DNA of 64,000 nucleotides from an uncultured Oscillibacter sp. Lineage in GTDB: Bacteria; Bacillota; Clostridia; Oscillospirales; Oscillospiraceae. The DNA lies in assembly GCA_910585245.1 (NCBI GenBank), contig CAJUCO010000002.1:1-64000 (forward strand), read 5' to 3'. The notes beneath the pieces are model-generated. The model was not told the DNA's origin. It saw only the letters and a program-made list of their open reading frames with translations, and did no database searches. The translations under genes and the position numbers were made by a program. Positions 49,845 to 58,599 of this stretch are shown in pieces. Numbering within the stretch: the first letter of the stretch is position 1; each line of letters begins with the position of its first letter.

Positions 49845-50765
49845 ATGGAACGAAACGAAAACCGGCATTTCCGCCAGAATATGCTGGCGCTTTTAGGGGC
49901 GATGATTTGGGGCACCGCCATCGTGGCGCAGAGCGTGGCCGCGCAACATATGAGCCCGTTTACCTTCAATACGCTAAGAGCGAGTATCGCCGTTGTTTTT
50001 TTGCTGGGGGTTTGCGTACTTCAAGGGCTGTACCGGCGGTGGAAGGGGACGGCGGTTCCCCGGTCCCGCCGGGACCTGATCCTGGGGGGACTCAGCTGCG
50101 GCACGGTGCTGACGTTAGCCGGCTGGTTTCAACAACGGGGTATTCAAACCACACTTCCCGGTAAGGCGGGCTTTTTGACGTCTTTGTACATCATCCTGGT
50201 GCCGCTGGTGGGCATCCCCCTGGGGAAGAAAGTCCCCGGGTCGTTGTGGATCGGAATGCCGCTTGCGGTGGCGGGAATGTACTTTCTCTGTGTCACCGAG
50301 GAGCTTACCATTGCCAGCGGGGATATTTATTTGTGCCTTTGCGCACTTTGCTTCACCGCGCACATTCTGGTGGTGGACTATTTTACCGAGAAGGTGGACG
50401 GCGTGGAGCTGTCCTGCGCGCAGTTTTTCGTTATGGCGGTGTTGTCCCTCGGCGGGGCGATGACGGAGACCCCTCCGTCCCTGGAGGCGCTGCCCATTTA
50501 TCTTGGGCCGGTGCTGTACGTGGGCGTGTTTTCCAGCGGCGTGGGCTACACGCTTCAAATTCTGGCCCAAAGGGGTTCCAACCCGGCGGTGGTGTCGCTG
50601 ATTATGAGCATGGAGTCCGTTTTTGCCGTCCTTGGCGGGGCGCTGCTTCTGGGGAACCGGATGACGGGCCGGGAGTACCTGGGCTGCGGGTTGATGCTGG
50701 TGGCGGTGGTTCTGGCCCAGTTACCCTCCTCCCCCCGGAAGCGGAACGAGGCGGCCAAAACGTGA
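49845..50765 (+). CDS. EamA-family (DMT) transporter
   Basis: A 306-residue membrane protein with two EamA repeats, about ten helices: first LALLGAMIWGTAIVAQSVAA (18-37), second starting near CLCALCFTAHILVVD. C-terminal NPAVVSLIMSMESVFAVLGG is a typical EamA motif. Exports metabolites such as amino acids or drugs; substrate not predictable. ATG follows GGCAAGGAAA. Confidence 0.85.
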   Translation: MERNENRHFRQNMLALLGAMIWGTAIVAQSVAAQHMSPFTFNTLRASIAVVFLLGVCVLQGLYRRWKGTAVPRSRRDLILGGLSCGTVLTLAGWFQQRGIQTTLPGKAGFLTSLYIILVPLVGIPLGKKVPGSLWIGMPLAVAGMYFLCVTEELTIASGDIYLCLCALCFTAHILVVDYFTEKVDGVELSCAQFFVMAVLSLGGAMTETPPSLEALPIYLGPVLYVGVFSSGVGYTLQILAQRGSNPAVVSLIMSMESVFAVLGGALLLGNRMTGREYLGCGLMLVAVVLAQLPSSPRKRNEAAKT

Positions 50766-50778
50766 GGGACATTTTCGA

Positions 50779-50807
50779 TGGACAAGGGACGCCGTCTATG
50801 CTATAAT
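50779..50807 (+). promoter_or_regulatory. Promoter for the WecG-tmk pair
   Basis: TGGACA, 17-base spacer, TATAAT, about 57 bases before the start codon. Confidence 0.6.
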
Positions 50808-50864
50808 GCGGATAAAATGGTAATGATATGTCTGGATGGCAGTTTGCGCAAATGAGGTGAGCGT

Positions 50865-51584
50865 ATGCGAATCAACGTGCTTGGCGTCGGCTTTGACAAT
50901 CTGACCATGGCCGAGGCGGTGGACCGGGGGATGGAGCTGCTCCAAAGCCCCGGGACCCACTATGTGGTCACCCCGAACCCGGAGATCGTGGAGGTCTGCC
51001 GGGAGAATCTGGCCGCCCGGCAGGCGGTAAACGCAGCTGATCTGGTGTTGCCCGACGGCGTGGGGGTGGTAAAGGGGGCCAGGATGCTGGGCACGCCCTT
51101 AAAGGAAAAGGTCCCTGGCATTGAATTTGCCGCCGGACTGATGGAGCGTATGGCGAAGGAGGGCTTGTCCCTCTACCTTCTGGGAGCCAAGCCCGGTGTG
51201 GCGGAGACCGCCGGGGAGAAACTGGCGGCGAAGTATCCCGGATTGAAGATCGCCGGAACCCGGGACGGCTATTTTCAAGAAGACGGCCCTGTGGTTGCAA
51301 ACATCCGAGCCAGCGGGGCGGACTGCGTTTTTGTGTGTCTGGGGGCCCCGAAGCAGGAGCTCTGGATGAATAAGCATGGCAAGGACACGGGAGCACGCCT
51401 TCTCTGCGGCCTGGGGGGAAGTCTGGATGTGTTCGCCGGTGTGGCGGAGCGGGCGCCGAAATTCTGGTGCGACCACGGTTTGGAGTGGTTTTACCGCCTG
51501 TGCAAAAACCCCTGGCGGGCGGGGCGGATGATGAGGCTGCCCCTGTTTTTGATTCACGTGCAAAGGGAGAAAAAGCGGACATGA
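50865..51584 (+). CDS. WecG/TagA/CpsF family glycosyltransferase
   Basis: A 239-residue GT26-family enzyme, likely making an N-acetylmannosaminyl linkage early in wall teichoic-acid-like or other surface polymer synthesis. Signatures: VVTPNPEIV (about 34-42), LPDGVGVVKGARMLG, LLGAKPGVAE, and FVCLGAPKQELWM. It overlaps tmk by four bases. No other teichoic acid gene is next to it. Confidence 0.88.
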   Translation: MRINVLGVGFDNLTMAEAVDRGMELLQSPGTHYVVTPNPEIVEVCRENLAARQAVNAADLVLPDGVGVVKGARMLGTPLKEKVPGIEFAAGLMERMAKEGLSLYLLGAKPGVAETAGEKLAAKYPGLKIAGTRDGYFQEDGPVVANIRASGADCVFVCLGAPKQELWMNKHGKDTGARLLCGLGGSLDVFAGVAERAPKFWCDHGLEWFYRLCKNPWRAGRMMRLPLFLIHVQREKKRT

Positions 51585-52252
51585 AGGGAACGCTGATCGT
51601 TTTGGAGGGGACCGACGGCTCCGGTAAGGCCACCCAGGCAAAGCTGCTGGTCCGGAGTCTGGAGGCCCGGGGCATCTCCTGCCGGGAGATTGATTTTCCC
51701 AGGTACGGCAATCCCTTTGCCGAGCCCGCCAATTTGTATCTTCACGGAGCCCTGGGGGGAAGTCCCGGGGATGTGAATGCCTGCGCCGCTTCCGTCATGT
51801 TCGCCGTGGACCGGTTTGCCTCCTACAAGGAGGATTGGGGCGCGTTTTATGAGTCCGGCGGCGTGGTGGTGGCCAACCGCTATACCACCTCCAACGCCGT
51901 CCATCAGGCCTCCAAGCTCCGGGCGGAGCAGCGGCGGGATTTTTTGGACTGGCTTTTTGACCTGGAGTACCGCCGTATGGGGCTGCCGGAGCCGGATCTG
52001 GTGTTGTATCTGGATATGCCCACCGAGGCCGCCAACCGGCTGTTGCGCCGGAGAGAGCAGGCGACCAACACCCGGGCCGACATCCACGAGCAGGACGGGG
52101 ACTACCTCCGCCGCTGCCGGGAGAGCGCCGGGGAAATCGCCAGAAACCAGGGGTGGGTGCGGGTAGAGTGCGCCGCCGGGGGATTTCCCCGGACGCCGGA
52201 GGAGATTCACCGGGAGGTATGGGCCGCAGTTCAAAGCCGCCTGTCCCGCTGA
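51581..52252 (+). CDS. tmk: Thymidylate kinase (dTMP kinase) family protein
   Basis: A 223-residue P-loop kinase: EGTDGSGKATQAKLL (residues 8-22), DFPRYGNPFAEP, the DR motif in FAVDRFASYKEDW, VVVANRYTTSNAVHQ and the LID-like REQATNTRADIHE. It phosphorylates dTMP to dTDP. The P-loop reads GSGKAT rather than GSGKST/T, a mild variant found in this clostridial group. ATG overlaps the wecG stop (ATGA). Confidence 0.85.
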   Translation: MKGTLIVLEGTDGSGKATQAKLLVRSLEARGISCREIDFPRYGNPFAEPANLYLHGALGGSPGDVNACAASVMFAVDRFASYKEDWGAFYESGGVVVANRYTTSNAVHQASKLRAEQRRDFLDWLFDLEYRRMGLPEPDLVLYLDMPTEAANRLLRRREQATNTRADIHEQDGDYLRRCRESAGEIARNQGWVRVECAAGGFPRTPEEIHREVWAAVQSRLSR

Positions 52253-52265
52253 AAGTTGGCAAAAC

Positions 52266-52404
52266 GCCCCGTCCCGCCGGACGGGGTGGGAAGAGCGGGG
52301 ATGCGGGAGGTTCCCAATGGGAAGGGTTTTTGAAGGCGCCGTAAGGATTTGCCTCCCTGGACAAGGGAAGGGGGACAGGGCGCCGGACGCCCCGTCCCGC
52401 CGGA
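52266..52404. repeat. Direct repeats of CGCCCCGTCCCGCCGGA around a hairpin-rich spacer
   Basis: The 17-base unit occurs at about 52266 (as part of a CCCCGTC/GACGGGG hairpin) and again at about 52388, just before the Cys/Gly-rich gene's stop codon. The layout (duplicated hairpin unit around ~105 bp) recalls the dispersed repeats, but the spacer sequence is unrelated. Confidence 0.5.
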
Positions 52405-52407
52405 GGA

Positions 52408-52650
52408 TTAGCAGCAGGTGTCGTTGCAATTGCATCCGCAGTTGCACCCACAGTTGCATCCGCCGCAGCCTCCGCCGCAGTTGCATCCGCCGCCACAGCC
52501 GCAATTGCAGCCTCCGCCGCAGTTGCAGCCACCGCCCCAGTTGCCGCCCCAGCCCCAGCTGTTTCCACCGCCGCAGCCACAGCAGCAGAACAGGATGATG
52601 ATGAGTACGATCCACAGGCAGCCATTGTCGTTTCCATTGTTAAAGCACAT
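52408..52650 (-). CDS. Small Cys/Gly/Asn-rich membrane-anchored protein
   Basis: An 80-residue protein: a short N-terminus, one hydrophobic segment (about 11-22, CLWIVLIIILFCCCGC) and a tail made of GGGCNCG-type repeats with more than twenty cysteines, ending CNCNDTCC. Low-complexity Cys/Gly tails of this type occur in small clostridial and spore-associated proteins, but I cannot name a family. It is supported by a good AAGGTGAC ribosome site and by the membrane helix; the opposite-strand HPQLHPQL frame is a mirror. Confidence 0.65.
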   Translation of the reverse strand: MCFNNGNDNGCLWIVLIIILFCCCGCGGGNSWGWGGNWGGGCNCGGGCNCGCGGGCNCGGGCGGCNCGCNCGCNCNDTCC

Positions 52651-52825
52651 AGTCAGTCACCTTTCTTTGGACCTGGGGCCGCGGACGGCGGCGTCAGGAC
52701 CCTGGATTTGAGATATTCTATGCTTCCGGCCTCCGCCGGGAGCCTGACCCTCTGAAAATTTGACCTGTCCTTTTTGTAAGAGGCGATTTTCGGGGGAACG
52801 CGCCGCGCGCAAGGAGGTTTTCAAC

Positions 52826-54013
52826 ATGGCCGAATTTCACAACAGCGACACCGCCAGCTGGGACGCCGGACAGGTTCGCCGGGAACAACCCGGCCCCTCT
52901 CACCTGTCCCAGCGTCCCCCCCAGCGGAAGCGCCGCCGGAGAAGGCGGAGAATGCACCCGCTTTTGTTTCTCCTGCTGCACCTGATTTTTGTGGCGCTGT
53001 CCTCGGCGCTGCTGGGCTGCGCGGGGTGGCTGCTGTTCAGCGACTTCTGCTCGTTTAACCGGGCCGGGGCCCCCTCGGTGGAGATGGTGGTGGAGGTGTC
53101 CGCCGACGACACGGTGGACACCGTGGCCGGTAAGCTCAAGGCGGCGGGGCTCATTGAGTATCCCTGGTTCTTCAAACTTTACGCAGGCGTTACCGGCGCG
53201 GAAGAGAAGATCGGCATGGGGTCCCACACGCTGAATACCGACATGGACTACCACGCTTTGGTGCTGGGAATGCGGAGCGTGGCGGGGAACATGAGCAAGG
53301 ACACCGTCCAGGTCACCATCCCCGAGGGCTACACCGTGGCCCGGACCCTCGCCCTGCTGGCGGAAAAGGGAGTCAACACCGAGGCGGCCCTTATCGAAGC
53401 CGCCCAGACCGCTGATTTTGAATACAATTTTATTGACAACGAGTCCGAAGACATCAGCCGCCTGGAGGGCTACCTCTTTCCGGACACTTACGAGTTCTAC
53501 GTGGGGGAGAAGCCTGCCAGCGCCCTAAACCGCCTCATCAAAAATTTTAACAGCAAATTGGACGACGATTTGCTAAGCGCGGCGGAGGCCAAAGGCTATG
53601 ACCTGAAGAAAATTGTCACCATTGCCTCCCTCATTGAAAAGGAAACCGACGGCTCGGATCAGGCCCGAATCGCCTCCGTCATCTATAACCGACTGGACGG
53701 CCCCGGAGACAAGGCCGGCACCAACGGCCGTTTACAGGTGGACGCCGCCCTGCTTTACGGCTTGCCGGGTCACGAGGGAGCCATCACCCAATCGGACCTG
53801 GAAACGGACACGCCGTATAACCTTTACAAATACGCGGGCCTGCCGCCTACGCCTATTGCGAACCCCGGTCTGGCCTCCATCGAGGCCGCCCTGGAGCCGG
53901 AGGAAACAAGCTACTATTACTACGCCCTGGGCAAGGACGGCAAACACCACTATTCCGCCACCTATAACGAGCACCTGAACTTTGTAAACAGCAGCGAGTA
54001 CTATGGAAACTAA
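52826..54013 (+). CDS. mltG: Endolytic murein transglycosylase MltG
   Basis: Cuts nascent glycan strands to terminate peptidoglycan polymerisation. The 395-residue protein has a basic cytoplasmic N-terminus (RKRRRRRRRM), one membrane helix (about 47-72), a LysM-like part and the YceG domain with the catalytic Glu in IASLIEKET (about residue 275) and RLQVDAALLYG. ATG follows AAGGAGG. It overlaps the U32 gene by 11 bases, matching the conserved yrrL-to-U32 order of Firmicutes. Confidence 0.93.
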   Translation: MAEFHNSDTASWDAGQVRREQPGPSHLSQRPPQRKRRRRRRRMHPLLFLLLHLIFVALSSALLGCAGWLLFSDFCSFNRAGAPSVEMVVEVSADDTVDTVAGKLKAAGLIEYPWFFKLYAGVTGAEEKIGMGSHTLNTDMDYHALVLGMRSVAGNMSKDTVQVTIPEGYTVARTLALLAEKGVNTEAALIEAAQTADFEYNFIDNESEDISRLEGYLFPDTYEFYVGEKPASALNRLIKNFNSKLDDDLLSAAEAKGYDLKKIVTIASLIEKETDGSDQARIASVIYNRLDGPGDKAGTNGRLQVDAALLYGLPGHEGAITQSDLETDTPYNLYKYAGLPPTPIANPGLASIEAALEPEETSYYYYALGKDGKHHYSATYNEHLNFVNSSEYYGN

Positions 54014-55307
54014 ACGTCTTTGCCGCCACGGGGCAAGTCCAGGTAGTCTCCCGGCCACAGAGCAAATGGATTCCTCCGGCAGGAAGGCGAATTTGCCTGA
54101 GCTGCTGGCCCCGGCGGGGGACCCGGAGCGTCTCCGCATGGCCGTTCTCTACGGCGCAGACGCCGTCTATCTGGCAGGGACGGACTTTGGTATGAGGGCC
54201 TTTGCGGGGAACTTTTCCCCCGAGAGCCTGACGGAGGCCGTGAACTTTGCCCATGCCCATGGCGTCCGGGTACACTGCACCGTCAACACCATGCCCCGGA
54301 ACGATGAAATGGAGCGCCTCCCCGCCCATCTGGAACGCCTGGAGGCCGCCGGGGTGGACGCCGTCATTTTGGCGGACCTGGGGGCCTTCCAGCTGGCTGG
54401 GCGGTACGCCCCTCATGTGGCCCGCCATGTCTCCACCCAGGCCGGAGTCACCAATTATGAGACAGCCCGGGCCTGGTACGAGCTGGGGGCCAGCCGGGTT
54501 ATCCTGGCCCGGGAGCTCAGTTTGGAGGAGATTCGCGGAATTCGGGACAAGGCGCCGCCGGACCTGGAGCTGGAGGCCTTTGTCCACGGGGCCATGTGCG
54601 TCAGTTACTCCGGGCGGTGCCTCCTCAGCAACTATATGACGGGCCGGGATTCCAGCCGGGGGGCCTGCGCCCAGCCCTGCCGGTACAAGTACGCCTTGAT
54701 GGAGGAAAAGCGCCCTGGTGAGTTTTTTCCCATTGAGGAGGACGGCCAGGGGGCCTATATTCTCAACTCCCGGGATATGTGCATGATTGACCATCTGGAG
54801 GATCTTCGATTTCTGGACAGCCTTAAAATCGAGGGGAGGGCCAAGTCCGCCTATTACGCCGCCGTGGTCACCGCAGCTTACCGCCACGGTCTGGACGCCC
54901 TGGCGGCGGGGACGGCCATAGATCCCGTTTGGCGGGACGAAGTGGAACACGTCAGCCACCGGCCCTATTCCACCGGCTTTTTCTACGGTCCGCCAGGCCA
55001 GTATTACGACGACGCCCGCTACGTCCGCCAGTGGCAGGTGGCCGCCGTCGTCACGGATTGCGACGGGGAGGGGAACGCCACACTATCCCTTCGAAATAAA
55101 TTTCGCACCGGGGACCAGGTGGAGCTGGTGGGCCCGGACGTCCGGCCTTTCACGGTGACTGTGCCGGAGATGGCGGACGAAGAGGGGCTGCCCCTCTTCG
55201 AGCCCCGGACGCCCCAGAGCGTCTTCCATATGAAGCTCCCCCGGCAGGTGCCCCCCTGGACCATGGTCCGGCGGGCCAAAGACCTGCCGGCGCGGGAAAC
55301 CGGGTAG
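54003..55307 (+). CDS. U32-family protein (TrhP-like tRNA hydroxylation factor / YrrO)
   Basis: A 434-residue member of the U32 'peptidase' family. Signatures: ELLAPAGDPERLRMAVLYGA (about 31-50), RVHCTVNTM, HVSTQAGVTN, and FVHGAMCVSYSGRCLLSNY with CAQPCRYKY carrying the conserved cysteines thought to hold an iron-sulfur cluster. Homologues TrhP/RlhA make 5-hydroxyuridine in tRNA or a hydroxycytidine in rRNA, so an RNA-hydroxylation role is more likely than proteolysis. The start is uncertain; an ATG at 54066 is an alternative. Confidence 0.85.
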   Translation: METKRLCRHGASPGSLPATEQMDSSGRKANLPELLAPAGDPERLRMAVLYGADAVYLAGTDFGMRAFAGNFSPESLTEAVNFAHAHGVRVHCTVNTMPRNDEMERLPAHLERLEAAGVDAVILADLGAFQLAGRYAPHVARHVSTQAGVTNYETARAWYELGASRVILARELSLEEIRGIRDKAPPDLELEAFVHGAMCVSYSGRCLLSNYMTGRDSSRGACAQPCRYKYALMEEKRPGEFFPIEEDGQGAYILNSRDMCMIDHLEDLRFLDSLKIEGRAKSAYYAAVVTAAYRHGLDALAAGTAIDPVWRDEVEHVSHRPYSTGFFYGPPGQYYDDARYVRQWQVAAVVTDCDGEGNATLSLRNKFRTGDQVELVGPDVRPFTVTVPEMADEEGLPLFEPRTPQSVFHMKLPRQVPPWTMVRRAKDLPARETG

Positions 55308-55350
55308 GAGCGATTTTACGATAAAGAATCTATAAAAAGGAGAAGCCGCT

Positions 55351-56748
55351 ATGAATGCAGACGTTGTCATCGTGGGCGCCGGCCCCGCCGGTATTTTCAC
55401 TGCCCTGGAGATGCTGAAAAAGGGGAGTAAGCAGAAAATCGTCATGGTGGAAAAGGGCCGGAGCATTGAAAACCGCCGCTGCCCCAAAAGCCAGACCAAC
55501 AAGTGTGTCAACTGCAAACCCTATTGCCACATTACCACCGGCTTCTCCGGCGCGGGGGCCTTCTCCGACGGGAAGCTGTCCTTGAGTTATGAGGTGGGCG
55601 GGGACTTGCCCACTTTGATTGGCACGGACCTGGCCCAGGAGACCATTCACTACGCCGACAAGATCTATCTGGACTTCGGTGCGGACACCCATATCGAGGG
55701 GCTGGAGTACCCGGAGGACCGGAAGGAGATCCGCAAGCGGGCCATTCAGGCGGGCCTCAAGCTGGTGGACTGCCCCATCCGCCACATGGGCACGGAAAAG
55801 GCCCATGACATTTACCTGGGCATCGAGCGGTATTTGCAGGAAAACGGGGTGGAGATCCTCTTTGGCTGGGAGTGCCAGAACCTGATTCTGGAGAACGACG
55901 TCTGTAAGGGCGTCACCGTCTCCGACCGGCGGCAAGACCAGGAGATCTACGCCAAACACACCGTCGTCGCCACCGGCCGCCGGGGGGCGGACTGGCTGGA
56001 GAAGCTCTGCGCCGAGCACAACATTGCCCACGCCCCCGGCACCGTGGACATCGGCGTCCGGGTGGAGGTGCGGAACGAGGTCATGGAGATGGTGAACCGG
56101 GTCCTCTACGAGTCCAAGCTGGTGGGCTGGCCCAAGCCCTTTAAGAACAAGGTCCGCACCTTCTGCCAAAATCCCGGCGGCTTCGTCAGCCAAGAGAACT
56201 ACGACAACGACCTGGCGGTGGTCAACGGACACTCCTATAAAGAATTCAAAAGCGACAACACAAATTTGTCCATCCTCTGCTCCCACAATTTCAGCATTCC
56301 CTTTAACCAGCCCATCGCCTACGCCCGAAAAGTCGGCGAGCTGACGAATATGCTGGGCAACGGCCAGATTCTGGTCCAGCGCTTCGGCGACATTTTGGAC
56401 GGCAAGCGGACGTGGCAAAAGGAGCTGGCTCAGTCCAACATCCGCCCCACATTGCCGGATGTGGTGGCGGGGGACATCACCGCCGCCATGCCCTACCGGG
56501 CTATGGTGAACATCATCAACTTCATCCAGGCCATGGATTACGTGGTCCCTGGCTTTGCCTCCTATGAGACCTTGCTCTACTCTCCGGAGTTGAAGTTCTA
56601 CTCCAACCGGGTGAAGATGGACACAGACTTTAACACCAGCCTCCAGGGCCTCCACTGCCTGGGGGACTCCTCCGGCTGGACGAGAGGACTGATGATGTCC
56701 TCCGCCATGGGGGTGCTCATGGGGCGGAAATTGGCGGAAGAAGGTTGA
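55351..56748 (+). CDS. FAD-dependent dehydrogenase (COG2509-like)
   Basis: A 465-residue flavoprotein with N-terminal FAD motif VVIVGAGPAGIFTALEML (5-22). It has a cysteine group CPKSQTNKCVNCKPYC (about 44-59) and GFSGAGAFSDGKLSLS typical of this NAD(P)/FAD-dependent family of unknown substrate. The C-terminal GDSSGWTRGLMMSSAMGV closes the FAD site. ATG behind AAAAGGAG. Confidence 0.87.
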   Translation: MNADVVIVGAGPAGIFTALEMLKKGSKQKIVMVEKGRSIENRRCPKSQTNKCVNCKPYCHITTGFSGAGAFSDGKLSLSYEVGGDLPTLIGTDLAQETIHYADKIYLDFGADTHIEGLEYPEDRKEIRKRAIQAGLKLVDCPIRHMGTEKAHDIYLGIERYLQENGVEILFGWECQNLILENDVCKGVTVSDRRQDQEIYAKHTVVATGRRGADWLEKLCAEHNIAHAPGTVDIGVRVEVRNEVMEMVNRVLYESKLVGWPKPFKNKVRTFCQNPGGFVSQENYDNDLAVVNGHSYKEFKSDNTNLSILCSHNFSIPFNQPIAYARKVGELTNMLGNGQILVQRFGDILDGKRTWQKELAQSNIRPTLPDVVAGDITAAMPYRAMVNIINFIQAMDYVVPGFASYETLLYSPELKFYSNRVKMDTDFNTSLQGLHCLGDSSGWTRGLMMSSAMGVLMGRKLAEEG

Positions 56749-56751
56749 CCT

Positions 56752-56895
56752 GCTTTTTCTCGTGAGAAAAGGCAGGCAAAAAGAGCCTTCGCGCGCTCTG
56801 ACTGTCCGGCGGAAAACCGGACCGGAGGGACGGCAACCTCATGACCGCTTTGTTGAGACGCAAAAATCAGGGCCTTGACGGCCCTGATTTTTTAT
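56752..56895. terminator. Two terminators between the FAD and membrane-XRE genes
   Basis: CTGCTTTTTCTC / GAGAAAAGGCAG (56752-56778) serves the FAD gene. AAAATCAGGGCC / GGCCCTGATTTTTT (56861-56895) overlaps the end of the convergent XRE gene and can act in both directions. Confidence 0.75.
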
Positions 56896-57902
56896 CGCAC
56901 TACTTTGCTTACGCCGGGTACATCCGTGGGTTCGGTTCCCGTAAATACCTCCACCTGGCATTTTGCGGTCTGGCCGTTCCACTCTGCGGTGACGGTGGCC
57001 ACGCCGGGGCTGACGGGGAAGAGGGCGCCAATGTCGGTGACCTCTACGACGGCGGGGTTTGAGGAGGTCCAGACGATCTCCTCCTCGGGAGCGCCGGAGG
57101 ACTTCAGCACCATGTAAGGCTCGTCCATAAAGATTACGGCCCCGATGGGAATCGTCAGGGCTTCCGCCTTTTCCGGAGCCTCCGGGTACGGGGTGGCCAC
57201 GTTCCGGGTCTCCGTGACCCGGGCGCCGCCGCCGCACTCCAGCACGATTTCCAAGTGCGCCGTCAACTCCTCCGGGATGTCCCAGGCGAAGAGGGCAAAG
57301 TCCCGGCCCTCGCCCGCCGCCTGGACCGCCAGCTGTTCCCGGTATTCCAGGGTCTCCGTCCCCGTGGGGGTCAGGAACAACGAGACGGCGTTGACCGTGG
57401 TCTCCCTTCCCTCCTCAAACGTCACCAGGAGATAGACCCGGGAGCCCGGGGCAAACAGATACCACCCGGCGCCGGCCTGGGGGTCATGCTGGAGCTGTCC
57501 GGCGTCCTCGTTGAAGAAGTAAACGCCGGTAATATAGGGCTCCGAGGGCCGGACCACGTCCGCGCTCCTCTCTGCTTTGAGAGCGGTAAAGGTCACGGCT
57601 GAGAGCAGGGCCGACACCACCAGCACCCCCAGGACCAGGAGCGCCACCCGCTTCCAGTTCCAAAAAGGCGCTTTGCCTCCCTGTTCGGGAAGGGCGGCGG
57701 CCTGAGCGGCGGCCTCCTCCGGCGGGGGGAAGCTGACCTCCAGCGCCTCCTCCAAAAGCGTCAGGTTCTCCGGGCTGGGGACTGAGGCCCCCAGCTCCCA
57801 CTTGCTGACGGCCTGACGGCTGACCTCCAGTTTTTCCGCCAACGCCTCCTGTGTCATGCCCAGATTTTCCCGGGCCTGTTTGATGAGTTCGCCGATTGTC
57901 AT
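56892..57902 (-). CDS. Membrane-anchored XRE regulator with extracellular Ig-like (Big2-type) domain
   Basis: A 336-residue protein of three parts: an N-terminal XRE helix-turn-helix (residues 3-58, IGELIKQARENLGMTQEALA...VSRQAVSKWE), a membrane helix (about 84-107, VALLVLGVLVVSALLSAVTF), and an extracellular part ending in a bacterial Ig-like domain (about 265-330, EEIVWTSSNPAVVEV ... GVATVTAEWNG). It could be a one-component sensor binding DNA at the membrane. It is divergent from an ECF sigma cassette. Confidence 0.8.
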   Translation of the reverse strand: MTIGELIKQARENLGMTQEALAEKLEVSRQAVSKWELGASVPSPENLTLLEEALEVSFPPPEEAAAQAAALPEQGGKAPFWNWKRVALLVLGVLVVSALLSAVTFTALKAERSADVVRPSEPYITGVYFFNEDAGQLQHDPQAGAGWYLFAPGSRVYLLVTFEEGRETTVNAVSLFLTPTGTETLEYREQLAVQAAGEGRDFALFAWDIPEELTAHLEIVLECGGGARVTETRNVATPYPEAPEKAEALTIPIGAVIFMDEPYMVLKSSGAPEEEIVWTSSNPAVVEVTDIGALFPVSPGVATVTAEWNGQTAKCQVEVFTGTEPTDVPGVSKVVR

Positions 57903-58083
57903 CTGTGTAACCTCCCTGTAAGCGTCCTGAATATGGCTTCAGTATAGCAGGTTGCGCCGGTTGCATCCACCAACCCGCCCCGCAACCGGCCCGGTTGCGG
58001 AAAAAATTTTCCCCCAGACCTGCCAGATAGAAGGTCCTTCATTCGTTTTATCAGCAGAACGGGCCGTTCAAAAGGAGTTGATC

Positions 58084-58599
58084 ATTACGGAACAGATCAC
58101 CTATTCCCGCCAGGAGGCGGAGACGTTGGTGGAACGCTGGGCGGACACCGTCCTTCGGGTGGCCTACACCTGGACCGGTAATCTCCAGGATGCCCAGGAC
58201 GTGTGCCAGACGGCGCTTTTAAAACTGCTGACCCATCCGGAGCGGTTCTGGGACCCGGAGCGGCAGCGCGCTTGGGTTTTGCGGGTGACCATCAACTGTT
58301 GCAAGGACCTGAAAAAGTCCGCCTGGGCCCGGAAGCGGGTCTCTCTGGAGGCGGCGGCGGAGACGGCGGTCACCATGCCGGAAGCGGAGGAGAGCCCGGT
58401 GCTGGAGGCGGTACTGGCCCTGCCGGAGAAGTACCGGCAAGCCATTTACCTGCGCTATTACGAGGAATACGGAGTCGAGGAAATCGCCGCCCTGTTGGGC
58501 TGCCGGCCCGCCCAGGTCAGTACCTGGCTCTACCGGGGCAAGGCGAAGCTGAGAATCATGTTAGGAGGTTCCTATGAACAAGAGTTTGTTTCAAACTGA
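58084..58599 (+). CDS. Second ECF-type RNA polymerase sigma factor, unusual start
   Basis: A 171-residue ECF sigma: region 2 (ERWADTVLRVAYTWTGNLQD AQDVCQT), region 4 (YLRYYEEYGVEEIAALLGC... QVSTWLYRGKAKLR). There is no ATG or GTG in the plausible window. The ribosome site AAAAGGAG is followed directly by TTG, then ATC, then ATT six bases away, so translation may start at the rare ATT (or at TTG, which is too close). Overlaps the anti-sigma-like gene by 26 bases. Confidence 0.75.
   Translation: MTEQITYSRQEAETLVERWADTVLRVAYTWTGNLQDAQDVCQTALLKLLTHPERFWDPERQRAWVLRVTINCCKDLKKSAWARKRVSLEAAAETAVTMPEAEESPVLEAVLALPEKYRQAIYLRYYEEYGVEEIAALLGCRPAQVSTWLYRGKAKLRIMLGGSYEQEFVSN

Noticed and set aside
52418..52711. 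Plus-strand HPQLHPQL repeat protein
   Set aside because: Mirror of the Cys/Gly-rich gene, which has a ribosome site and membrane helix.
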